DNA of 64,000 nucleotides. Origin: JABCYV01 sp963696025 (GTDB lineage Bacteria; Acidobacteriota; Terriglobia; Terriglobales; Acidobacteriaceae). Positions 36,415 to 44,672 of this stretch are shown one piece after another. Position 1 is the stretch's first letter. Every line of letters starts with the position of its first letter. The stretch lies in assembly GCA_963696025.1 (NCBI GenBank), contig CAVOII010000006.1, positions 393,601 through 457,600 of the forward strand, given 5' to 3'. The translations under genes were made by a program, and so were the position numbers. The notes under the pieces were generated by a model, which worked only from the letters and a program-made list of their open reading frames with translations, made no database searches and was not told the origin of the DNA.

Positions 36415-37167
36415 ATGAGTTTCTCGGTCGCCCGGTATTTCCCAGGTATCTTGGGCAGATCGTCCGCGTCGGGCCAGACGGAAGTTGAAGACTGCGAGCG
36501 CTTGTCCGAAGTGGAAAACGTCCGACACGAGCAAATCTCGACCTGGTCAGGCAACGGTTCGGACCCTGTCACTTCTTTAAATACAAATTCCGACGAAGCC
36601 TTGATTGCCCTCATTTGTCACGGTGACAGAGAGGCCTTGGCTGGCCTGTTCCGCCGCTACGCACGCTTAATCCGTTGTGTCGCTTATCGTGTCCTGCGAG
36701 ACCAATCCGAAGCAGACGACTTGCTGCAGGACATCTTTCTATTGATTCATCGCCTTTGCGGAACCTTTGACAGTTCCAGAGGGCCAGCGCGGTTCTGGAT
36801 TCTTCAAATGACTCACCGCCGCGCCCTCTGCCGCCGCCGGTACTTGACGACCCGTCATTTTTATAGTCGGGTCGATCTTGACGATGTGGCTGACGGGCTA
36901 AGAGACCCGCAATTCAGTCTCGGGCGGTTTTCCGGGTCATTCGAGGAAATGTTTGGAACCGAGAGAGTACAGCAGGTGATTGCCGCATTATCGGAAAATC
37001 AGCGCCAGACGTTGCGACTCTGCTTTGTCGAGGGCTATACCTTCGATGAAATCGCTAAAAAGCTGGGTCAGTCTAGAGGAAACGTTAAACACTACTACTT
37101 TCGGGGACTCGACAAGTTGCGAAAGGAGCTTCTCGGTAGCAAATTGCAGCGCGAGAGAGCAATATGA
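36415..37167 (+). CDS. ECF-type RNA polymerase sigma factor
   Basis: A 250-residue sigma-70-family factor. The first 55 residues are a non-conserved extension. Region 2 follows (DREALAGLFRRYARLIRCVAYRVL, QSEADDLLQDIFLLIHR), and region 4 lies at about 190-240 (LSENQRQTLRLCFVEGYTFDEIAKKLG, RGNVKHYYFRGLDKLRKEL). The next gene is a zinc-finger membrane protein 34 bases downstream, so this looks like a sigma/anti-sigma pair. Together with the receptor and S9 peptidase that follow, it resembles the FecI part of lasso-associated import loci. Confidence 0.9.
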   Translation: MSFSVARYFPGILGRSSASGQTEVEDCERLSEVENVRHEQISTWSGNGSDPVTSLNTNSDEALIALICHGDREALAGLFRRYARLIRCVAYRVLRDQSEADDLLQDIFLLIHRLCGTFDSSRGPARFWILQMTHRRALCRRRYLTTRHFYSRVDLDDVADGLRDPQFSLGRFSGSFEEMFGTERVQQVIAALSENQRQTLRLCFVEGYTFDEIAKKLGQSRGNVKHYYFRGLDKLRKELLGSKLQRERAI

Positions 37168-37200
37168 TAAAAGGTTGCGTCAAACTGAGGGGCGGGGGCG

Positions 37201-38523
37201 TTGTCGCAAAGCGAACCCCATGACGAGTTCCTTGAACTCTGTGCCATTTCGACCTCGGGCCAGCTAAGCGAGGAAGAACGGAGAAGGTTAGAGGAGCATC
37301 TTGCGGTTTGCGAGTCTTGCCGGGAGGCTCTTCGCGAGTATGAAGCGGTCGCGGACGGGGCGATTCCGGCGATCGCAGCAAGCGAAGATGCAGACAATAT
37401 AGAAGACGTAACCCCAGGTCCCGGCTGGTCACAGAACAAGGCAGAGAAAGCGTTCTTCGAGCGTTTAGCCAATGAAGAAGGCCAGGGTCCTGGCAAGTTC
37501 GACGTCCCCGAGGGGGTTTCGAGCAAACCACAGCGGCTCGCCCCGTATCCCAATGGACCGACCTGGCATCAGGTGTGGTTGCTGTATGCCGCTGGAATTC
37601 TGCTCTTCGCCACCCTCGGTTTCTATGCCTATCGAGTTCGTACCCAGCGCCGTGGGGATCGCGACGCGCCTGGCCCGTCACAGCTAGCCGAGCAAAAGGA
37701 ACTCCCCGTTGCCCTCGAAGAGCAACTAAGTGACGCCGGGCATGAACGTGAGATTACACAGGCTGAGATTCGACAGCGTGACAAGCAGATCGCGGATCTT
37801 CGGCGCGAACTCGCTAAGGAGTCGGCGAATATCACTCAAATGAAAGCGGCACAAAAGCAATTGGAGAATGATCTGCGCACTAGCCAGGAAGGCAGAGAGG
37901 ACGTAGCCAAGCAGAAGACCGATCTGGGACACAAGTTGGATGCGGCGGCGAACAATTCACGCACTCTCGAGGACAAATTGGATTCTCTGGCCGAACAGTC
38001 TGCCAGAGACGCAGCTCGCGCCAAGCTTCTAGTGGCCAAAAACAACGAGTTGACACATTTGCTCGAAGATCGCGAAGCGGCACTTGAGCGGCAGGATCAA
38101 CTTCTAGCTCACGACAAAGACATCCGCGACCTGATGGGCGCCCGCGATCTTTATATTGCAGAGGTCTACGACATCGCCCGCACGGGTGAAACCAAGAAAC
38201 CCTATGGACGGGTGTTCTACACACGGGGAAAATCATTGATCTTCTACGCCTACGACCTCGACCAGGAGGCGGAAGCCAAGACCGCAAACTCTTTCCAGGC
38301 GTGGGGGCGTCGCGGACCGGATCGACAACAGGCCCTCAATTTGGGTATCTTTTACGAAGACAACCTTGCCCGGAAACGATGGATTTTGAAATGCGAAGAT
38401 CCCAAAGCATTAAGGCAAATCGACGGGGTATTCGTGACCGTCGAGCCAAACGGGGGTAGCCACAAACCCAGTGGCAAATCACTTCTATTTGCTTACCTCA
38501 AGCTGAATCCAAATCATCCGTAA
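37201..38523 (+). CDS. Zinc-finger transmembrane anti-sigma-like protein with long coiled coil
   Basis: A 440-residue protein from TTG 37201. An anti-sigma zinc finger (zf-HC2) spans residues 5-45, with HLAVCESCREAL holding the His/Cys/Cys ligands. One membrane helix lies near 125-147 (VWLLYAAGILLFATLGFYAY). A long coiled coil covers roughly 160-300, followed by a conserved-looking globular end (DIARTGETKKPYGRVFYTRGK, FVTVEPNGGSHKPSGK). The cytoplasmic finger should bind the sigma factor encoded just upstream, and the periplasmic part should sense a signal. The C-terminal domain resembles acidobacterial anti-sigma-K-like domains. Confidence 0.82.
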   Translation: MSQSEPHDEFLELCAISTSGQLSEEERRRLEEHLAVCESCREALREYEAVADGAIPAIAASEDADNIEDVTPGPGWSQNKAEKAFFERLANEEGQGPGKFDVPEGVSSKPQRLAPYPNGPTWHQVWLLYAAGILLFATLGFYAYRVRTQRRGDRDAPGPSQLAEQKELPVALEEQLSDAGHEREITQAEIRQRDKQIADLRRELAKESANITQMKAAQKQLENDLRTSQEGREDVAKQKTDLGHKLDAAANNSRTLEDKLDSLAEQSARDAARAKLLVAKNNELTHLLEDREAALERQDQLLAHDKDIRDLMGARDLYIAEVYDIARTGETKKPYGRVFYTRGKSLIFYAYDLDQEAEAKTANSFQAWGRRGPDRQQALNLGIFYEDNLARKRWILKCEDPKALRQIDGVFVTVEPNGGSHKPSGKSLLFAYLKLNPNHP

Positions 38524-38650
38524 TTCTGGTTGTCCTGCCTCGCTCTCGATCCAATTCATCCTAGAATGGAGATCACGTGGTACCGCCGCCCATCGTCCCG
38601 TGAACAACGGATGAGTGCCTGAAAATCCGTTGGTCGCTGGAGAGTACGAG

Positions 38651-41600
38651 ATGCGCCTTTCCGGGATTGCTCGCCGTGTCGCTTGCGCTTTAGTGTTGGT
38701 CCTTTCGGTTTTTGCGCAATCACCGAATGGGAATATCAATGGCTCGGTACAGGATCCCTCGAATGGAGCAATCGTCGCGGCCGAGATCGTGGCGGTCAAC
38801 GACGTGACCGGCGTGCAGTACACGACCAAAACCAATAGCGAGGGGATTTTCGTTCTGCCGAACCTGCCTCCCGGTCCTTACCGAGTTCAGGTGTCCAAAA
38901 TCGGATTCAAGACCATCATCAAGCCTGACATTGTTCTCAATGTGCAAGACGCGCTGTCACTCAACTTTACTCTGCCGGTCGGTGCGGCGTATGAGGTATT
39001 GACTGTGGAGGGTGGAGCACCGCTGGTAAACACAGAGAATGCCACGGTAAGCACCGTGATAGATCGGCAGTTTGCGGAAAATCTGCCGATGAACGGACGG
39101 AGTTTCCAAACCCTGATCGAGCTCACGCCCGGTGTGGTGGTTACCGCGACCAATTACGAAGACAACGGCCAATTCAGCGTTAACGGGCAACGTGCTGCTT
39201 CGAATTATTGGATGGTTGACGGGGTCAGCGCAAATATCGGCATTGGTCCTGTATTCGGCGGAGGCAACGGAATTGGAGGAGCGGTTGGATCTTTTAGCGC
39301 GTTAGGTGGGACTAACAGCATCGTTTCGGTGGATGCCTTGCAGGAGTTCCGCATTCAGACCTCTACGTTTGCTCCTGAGTTTGGTCGAACGCCGGGGGGA
39401 CAGATATCCATTGTGACACGATCTGGCACGAACCGGTTTCATGGAACCGCTTTTGATTACTTGAGAAACGACGTTTTTGACGCTAAGAATTGGTTCAACG
39501 GATATACCAACAATCCGCCCCTGCCGAAATCTAAGGAACGCCAGAACGATTTTGGAGGCACGTTCAACGGTCCCATTGGCAAAGACAAAACCTTCTTCTT
39601 TTTCTCCTATGAAGGACTTCGCCTGCGCCTCCCTCAAACGTCGTTAACCACAGTTCCAGATCTGGCATCGCGACAAAATGCCCATGTTAGTGTTCGGCCG
39701 CTCTTAGACGCCTACCCGTTGCCGAACGGGCCGGACGATCCATCAACTGGCGTGGCACAGTTCAACGCGAGCTACTCCAATCCAGCGTCGCTTGATGCCT
39801 ACAGTTTGAGAGTCGATCACCGACTGAACCAGAGATGGACGGTGTTTGGGCGTTACAACTATTCACCATCTGAATTTGCCGATCGCGGCGGTACGGGCGG
39901 GAACAGTGCACTCAGCAACCTCCAGTGGAGCCGCATCACAACCCACACGGCGACGGCGGCAGGAACGTGGACGATTTCTCACACAATGACCAACGACTTA
40001 CGATTCAACTACAGCCACGTCAATGCGAACGGTTTTGATTCGTTGGATAGCTTCGGCGGAGCTGTGCCCCTAAGCGCGCCTCCGTTTCCGGCTTCATTTA
40101 CCGAGCAGAACGCGCAGTTTGGTCTTGGGATTTTCAGCCTTAAGGGTGAGGGAATCATCCTGGGAAAACAAGCCCAGGACATCCAGCGGCAAATCAATGT
40201 AGTCGATGGCTTCTCGTGGCAGAAGGGACTTCACAGTCTCAAGTTCGGAGTCGATTATCGCCATCTGGCTCCCATATTCCGACCGGTGAATTACGACCAA
40301 GCCGTGATTTTCACGGATGTGCCGTCGGCGGAAATGGGGAATGCAGCATTCAGTGAGATAACCTCGCGCGACAATGTCAACTTAGGATTCAACAACCTTG
40401 GAGCCTATGCACAAGATACCTGGCACGCCCTGCCGCGACTGACATTGACCTACGGTCTCCGATGGGATGTTGACTATAAACCATCGTCGACGCCGAATAT
40501 TCCGGCTGTCACGGGCTATAGCCAGACAAATTTCGCAAACTTGAACTTTGCCAGTCTCGGCAGGCCTGCTTTCGCCACAAGGTTTGCGAACTTAGCTCCC
40601 CGAATCGGATTCGCGTATGAGGTGGGACCGGCTGCAGGGTGGCAAACGGTTGTGCGGGGAGGTTTCGGAGTCTTCTACGACTTGGTAAGTTCTGAGGTGG
40701 GGAACGTTCTCAACTCACTCTCGTTCGAACCTCCATTCGGAAATCAGATGTTTTATTCTAATGCGCCGTATCCCTTGACGGCGGCACAGTCAGCGCCAAT
40801 CCCGATCCCGACATCGGCCAGTTTCGCACAGTCCTTTTTTGTATTTAATCCTAACTTGAAATTGCCGTACACGTTGGAATGGAACGGAGCACTTCAGCAG
40901 GCATTAGGGAAGGGTGAAACTCTCTCCGCCTCGTACGTCGGGGCCTCCGGAAAAAGGCTGCTGCAAACAACTACAATCTTGGGCCCACAGCCAACGTTCC
41001 CAGGCGCGACCTTTCCCGGAGGGTCATTCGTCGACAATACCGCGGACTCGAAATACAACGCTCTGCAACTTCAATATCAAAGACGTTTGTCCAGAGGTCT
41101 CCAAGCCATTGCATCGTACAGCTGGTCGCACTCTATAGACAACGCCTCGGCCGGATCGTATGGCAATGGCTCCAATCTGGGCGCTCCAGGCAATGTCAAC
41201 AAGAACCGTGGAGACTCTGATTTTGATATTCGGAACGCTTTATCAGGAGCGCTGACTTACGACATCCCAACGCCCACCAAAAATGCATTGGTGAAGGCGG
41301 TGTTGGGTGGCTGGTCCTGTGAAAACCTGCTCCTCGTCAGGTCTGCGCCCCCCATCGATATCAGTGATGTGAATTTCTTTCAGTTGAATGGCGGGTTGCA
41401 GGTGAATATTCGGCCCGACATTGTCCCCGGAGAACCGGCCTATCTCTATGGAAGGCAATACCCCGGTGGGAAGGCGCTGAACCCATCAGCGTTTGCCAGT
41501 CCGCCGGTTGACCCGAGTACAGGCAATCCAATTCGCCAAGGGGACCTTTCCCGAAACTGGTTGCGTGGATTTGGAGCTGTCCAATGGGATTTCGCCCTAC

Positions 41601-41845
41601 ATCGGCAAATACCGATCCACGAATCGGTGAAACTGGAATTCCGGGTCGAGATGTTCAACGTCATGAACCATCCCAATTTCGGGCCACCCAGCACGTCTTT
41701 TGGGCTAGCTGGGTTCGGTTTGGCAACCACTACTCTTGCCCAAAGTCTTTCGGGTACCGGAAGCGGCGGAGCCGGAGGTTTCAATCCTCTGTACCAGATT
41801 GGGGGGCCACGATCGATGCAATTTGCGTTGAAAGCGATTTTCTGA
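38651..41845 (+). CDS. Oar-like TonB-dependent outer-membrane receptor
   Basis: A 1064-residue protein from ATG 38651 (GGAG upstream). A signal peptide (VACALVLVLSVFAQ) precedes a carboxypeptidase-regulatory-like domain (residues 25-110: NGNINGSVQDPSNGAIVAA, then GPYRVQVSKIGF) and a TonB plug (VIDRQFAENLPMNGRSFQTL, GQFSVNGQRAASNYWMVDGV). A large beta-barrel follows, ending in a terminal Phe (MQFALKAIF). This class is expanded in Acidobacteriota and takes up mostly unknown substrates. Lying between an anti-sigma gene and an exported S9 peptidase facing a lasso cluster, it is a candidate lasso-peptide receptor. Confidence 0.9.
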   Translation: MRLSGIARRVACALVLVLSVFAQSPNGNINGSVQDPSNGAIVAAEIVAVNDVTGVQYTTKTNSEGIFVLPNLPPGPYRVQVSKIGFKTIIKPDIVLNVQDALSLNFTLPVGAAYEVLTVEGGAPLVNTENATVSTVIDRQFAENLPMNGRSFQTLIELTPGVVVTATNYEDNGQFSVNGQRAASNYWMVDGVSANIGIGPVFGGGNGIGGAVGSFSALGGTNSIVSVDALQEFRIQTSTFAPEFGRTPGGQISIVTRSGTNRFHGTAFDYLRNDVFDAKNWFNGYTNNPPLPKSKERQNDFGGTFNGPIGKDKTFFFFSYEGLRLRLPQTSLTTVPDLASRQNAHVSVRPLLDAYPLPNGPDDPSTGVAQFNASYSNPASLDAYSLRVDHRLNQRWTVFGRYNYSPSEFADRGGTGGNSALSNLQWSRITTHTATAAGTWTISHTMTNDLRFNYSHVNANGFDSLDSFGGAVPLSAPPFPASFTEQNAQFGLGIFSLKGEGIILGKQAQDIQRQINVVDGFSWQKGLHSLKFGVDYRHLAPIFRPVNYDQAVIFTDVPSAEMGNAAFSEITSRDNVNLGFNNLGAYAQDTWHALPRLTLTYGLRWDVDYKPSSTPNIPAVTGYSQTNFANLNFASLGRPAFATRFANLAPRIGFAYEVGPAAGWQTVVRGGFGVFYDLVSSEVGNVLNSLSFEPPFGNQMFYSNAPYPLTAAQSAPIPIPTSASFAQSFFVFNPNLKLPYTLEWNGALQQALGKGETLSASYVGASGKRLLQTTTILGPQPTFPGATFPGGSFVDNTADSKYNALQLQYQRRLSRGLQAIASYSWSHSIDNASAGSYGNGSNLGAPGNVNKNRGDSDFDIRNALSGALTYDIPTPTKNALVKAVLGGWSCENLLLVRSAPPIDISDVNFFQLNGGLQVNIRPDIVPGEPAYLYGRQYPGGKALNPSAFASPPVDPSTGNPIRQGDLSRNWLRGFGAVQWDFALHRQIPIHESVKLEFRVEMFNVMNHPNFGPPSTSFGLAGFGLATTTLAQSLSGTGSGGAGGFNPLYQIGGPRSMQFALKAIF

Positions 41846-42047
41846 AACCGGGGAATTTAATTTTCATGCTCCAAGAACCTGCAAGCTCTGTTCAAGGGTC
41901 ATGAACGATTGGCAGAATTCGGGGGCACGGGCGTTCAAATGAGTAGGGTAGGCCTGTCTTCATCTGCCTCATGCATGCCAGTGGCCGCCGGCGCTTCGGC
42001 AATAGCGAAATACGACCAGACGTTGGACGCTGAAAGTGCAAGTTCAT

Positions 42048-44399
42048 ATGGAGGCTGGACGAAAAGTTCTTTTGGAAATAATTGTGTGGTCGCTGTACTG
42101 TACAACGGCTTCCCGGGGCGTACTGGCACAATCAGTCGCACCACTACTTCCTGAAGATGTGGTTAAGGGAACGCTTATCAGTGAGCTCTCCCCGATTGGG
42201 CTGTCTCCCAATGGCAAGCTTCTGGCCTATGTGGTGCGGGAACCCGAGAGAATTAGGTCCGGTGACGAGCTCGATCTTGAGGGTTTTATCCGAACTGGGG
42301 TTTCTGCCCGAAATCAAGCCACCGATATTTGGGTAACCAACATCGACACAAGAAAGACCTGGAATTTGACCGCCAAGACAGGGTCAAATTTCGCACCGAG
42401 TTGGTCACCGGATGGACGCTATCTCGCGTTTCTGTCCGATCGGGACGGAAGTGGGCAGACCAAGCTTTGGGTTTGGGACTCGTTAGAAGATGATTTGCGT
42501 CTTTTGTCGGGATCTTGCGTTCGGGCAGTGGCGCTAGTCAACGATCTAAAGTGGACACCTGACTCAAAAAATGTGCTTGCCACCATCATTCCTGCAGGAT
42601 TGTCGGTCGAAGACTATATAAGAACAGTGTTGTCGTCGGACCAGGAAAAGAACGGCGTGAATCCGATGGCACCGCAGTCAAGCGTCGCTCTGTACCAGTC
42701 GCGGCGTCCCGAACCTAGAGGGCGGGATGCTGGGGATAAATCGACGATTAGTCTCGACCCAGACTACCTGCACGACTTGGTGTCAGTGAATGTATTGACA
42801 GGTCAGTCCACACTCGTTGCCGGCGGCCGCATAGGCTGGTACGCCGTCTCACCGGACGGGCTGTGGGTGGGCTATACGCAACCGAAGAGAGTCGTCGACA
42901 ATGCGACATGGCCAAAGCTGGCTTCTGATCTCGTGATAGTTTCACTTCGAACCTCGCAGAGAACAGTGCTGGCGAACGATGTCATCATCAATGCCTTCAG
43001 CTGGTCTCCGACCAGCAGCGCGATTGGTTATGGGGCGTACTCGGCTGACGGTAGAAGTTATGACTACTACGTGGCCGATATATGGGATCGAAGTGCGAAG
43101 AAGATGACGTCCCTGGCGAGTATTGGATTAGGACCCTGTTGCGGAAGTCCGGCATGGGATAGGCAAGGAAAGACTTTTTATTTTATTCTTGATGGGGCGT
43201 TGTGGCGAGCCTCAGTGGCCGAAAAAAGGGAGGTCGAACTTGCTCGTATCCCTCAGCGTGAAATACGCTTTCGCATGTGGTCCACAGATAATCTGTTGTG
43301 GACTGGGGAGGACGGAAAATGGACCGTTGTGATCGCACACGACGACCGACAAAAGCGAGACGGTTTCTATCGAATTGATTTGCATACTGGCGAAAGCACT
43401 AAGCTAATCGAAGCTAACAATTGCTACACCTGCAAGTGGGCTCGGGACCTGAACTCCTATATTCTTGGTGCTTCTATCCCCGGCGGGCGGACCGCCTTTG
43501 TATCCGAAAACTCCGGGCGTGCCCCCGATCTCTGGGTTGCGGACGCCGACTTCCACGATTCTCAACAGGTCACTCACCTCAACCCTCAGTTTGACAAATA
43601 CAAGATGGGAACCTCACGCGTGATCGACTGGCTAAGCGATGATGGCGAACCGTTGCACGGTGCTTTGCTTTTACCCTCGACATATCAATCCGACGAGAAG
43701 TATCCACTTATCGTGTGGACTTACCCTGCTTCCAAAGAGTCGAACCAACAAAGCGAGTTCGGGTTTGGGGATCTATTAGGTCCTCTCAATATGCAACTGT
43801 ACGCAACTCGGGGATACGCTGTTCTGTTCGCAGACTCACGGAGTGAAGTTGGCAAGCCTGGAGATGGCTTGACGAAGTCTGTGCTACCAGGCGTCAGCAA
43901 AGTCGTCGAGATGGGAATAGCAGACTCTCAGCGCATCGCCGTCATTGGGCAGAGCAACGGGGGCTATGCCGCACTCGCTTTAATCACAAGAACGAAGAGA
44001 TTCAAAGCTGCAGTGGAATTGGCTGGCTACGCCGACTTTATCGCGAGCTATGGGGTTATGCAAATGGACGGTTCCAGTAGCCGGTTTGTGACCGTCGAAA
44101 ACTACTTGGGGAAGGGGGGACCATGGCAAAATGCGCTCAGGTATGTGGAAGCTTCGCCTCTGTTTCGCTTGGAGCGTGTGGAGACCCCTTTATTGATGGT
44201 GCATGGCGCAAAGGATGAGGAGATTGCACCTTTTCTTGCAGACGAGTTGTTTGACGATATGAGGTTCCTCGGTAAAGAGGTCGAGTACGCTAGATATGGC
44301 TCCGGAGGGCACGTTCCTTCGGACTGGAGCCTCCCGGATCAATTGGACCTGGCCAGGCGTGTCATCGCCTGGTTTGATGTCCACCTTAAGGCAAATTAA
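42048..44399 (+). CDS. Exported S9 peptidase, candidate lasso-peptide isopeptidase
   Basis: A 783-residue protein from ATG 42048 with a signal peptide ending SRGVLAQ. The propeller comes first (PSWSPDGRYLAFLSDRDGS and several weaker blades). The C-terminal alpha/beta hydrolase has nucleophile GQSNGGYAAL, then Asp in MVHGAKDEEIAPF and His in GSGGHVP. It is the closest neighbour of the lasso precursor (stops 68 bases apart, convergent). AtxE2-type isopeptidases, which open lasso rings, are exported or periplasmic S9 enzymes encoded beside TonB receptors, so that role is proposed. Ordinary dipeptidyl-peptidase activity is the alternative. Confidence 0.85.
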   Translation: MEAGRKVLLEIIVWSLYCTTASRGVLAQSVAPLLPEDVVKGTLISELSPIGLSPNGKLLAYVVREPERIRSGDELDLEGFIRTGVSARNQATDIWVTNIDTRKTWNLTAKTGSNFAPSWSPDGRYLAFLSDRDGSGQTKLWVWDSLEDDLRLLSGSCVRAVALVNDLKWTPDSKNVLATIIPAGLSVEDYIRTVLSSDQEKNGVNPMAPQSSVALYQSRRPEPRGRDAGDKSTISLDPDYLHDLVSVNVLTGQSTLVAGGRIGWYAVSPDGLWVGYTQPKRVVDNATWPKLASDLVIVSLRTSQRTVLANDVIINAFSWSPTSSAIGYGAYSADGRSYDYYVADIWDRSAKKMTSLASIGLGPCCGSPAWDRQGKTFYFILDGALWRASVAEKREVELARIPQREIRFRMWSTDNLLWTGEDGKWTVVIAHDDRQKRDGFYRIDLHTGESTKLIEANNCYTCKWARDLNSYILGASIPGGRTAFVSENSGRAPDLWVADADFHDSQQVTHLNPQFDKYKMGTSRVIDWLSDDGEPLHGALLLPSTYQSDEKYPLIVWTYPASKESNQQSEFGFGDLLGPLNMQLYATRGYAVLFADSRSEVGKPGDGLTKSVLPGVSKVVEMGIADSQRIAVIGQSNGGYAALALITRTKRFKAAVELAGYADFIASYGVMQMDGSSSRFVTVENYLGKGGPWQNALRYVEASPLFRLERVETPLLMVHGAKDEEIAPFLADELFDDMRFLGKEVEYARYGSGGHVPSDWSLPDQLDLARRVIAWFDVHLKAN

Positions 44400-44466
44400 A
44401 ACGACCGAAGAGCTTCTCGACATTTGTCGGAGCGCCCACCGCGTGAGCGCCCCGATATAACCTTAC

Positions 44467-44616
44467 TTACTCGTCGGCTTCATATGCGCTGACCGGTGTG
44501 TGGCCGGGGTTCGAGCATCCCGATCCGCTATCGCTACGCACGGTACCCTTGCCGCAACCGAGGATGGTAAGGGTCGCGGGTCCCAAGAGTGTTATCTTTG
44601 GTGTCTCGTATCTCAT
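44467..44616 (-). CDS. Lasso-peptide precursor, 49 residues
   Basis: ATG at 44616 is preceded by a perfect AAGGAGGTG seven bases away; stop TAA at 44469-44467. The peptide opens MRYETPKITLLGPATLTILG, matching the YxxP-x-(L/I)-xxxG leader motif bound by the B1 RRE domain. The rest reads CGKGTVRSDSGSGC (residues 21-34), then SNPGHTPVSAYEADE. The ring may join Cys21 or Gly22 to Asp29 (ring of nine or eight). Cys21 and Cys34 could pair as a disulfide if Cys21 is in the core. A leader Thr at -2 is usual in this family but would be Leu or Gly here, so the cleavage point is uncertain. Confidence 0.82.
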   Translation of the reverse strand: MRYETPKITLLGPATLTILGCGKGTVRSDSGSGCSNPGHTPVSAYEADE

Positions 44617-44672
44617 GATTTTCACCTCCTTTCTTGTTTGGCGTTTTACTTACTCAGAGATGTAGGACCGCC

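Noticed and set aside
44424..44453. GAGCGCCC direct repeat between the S9 gene and precursor stops, considered as CRISPR or terminator
   Set aside because: Two copies only, direct rather than inverted, and no T-tract.
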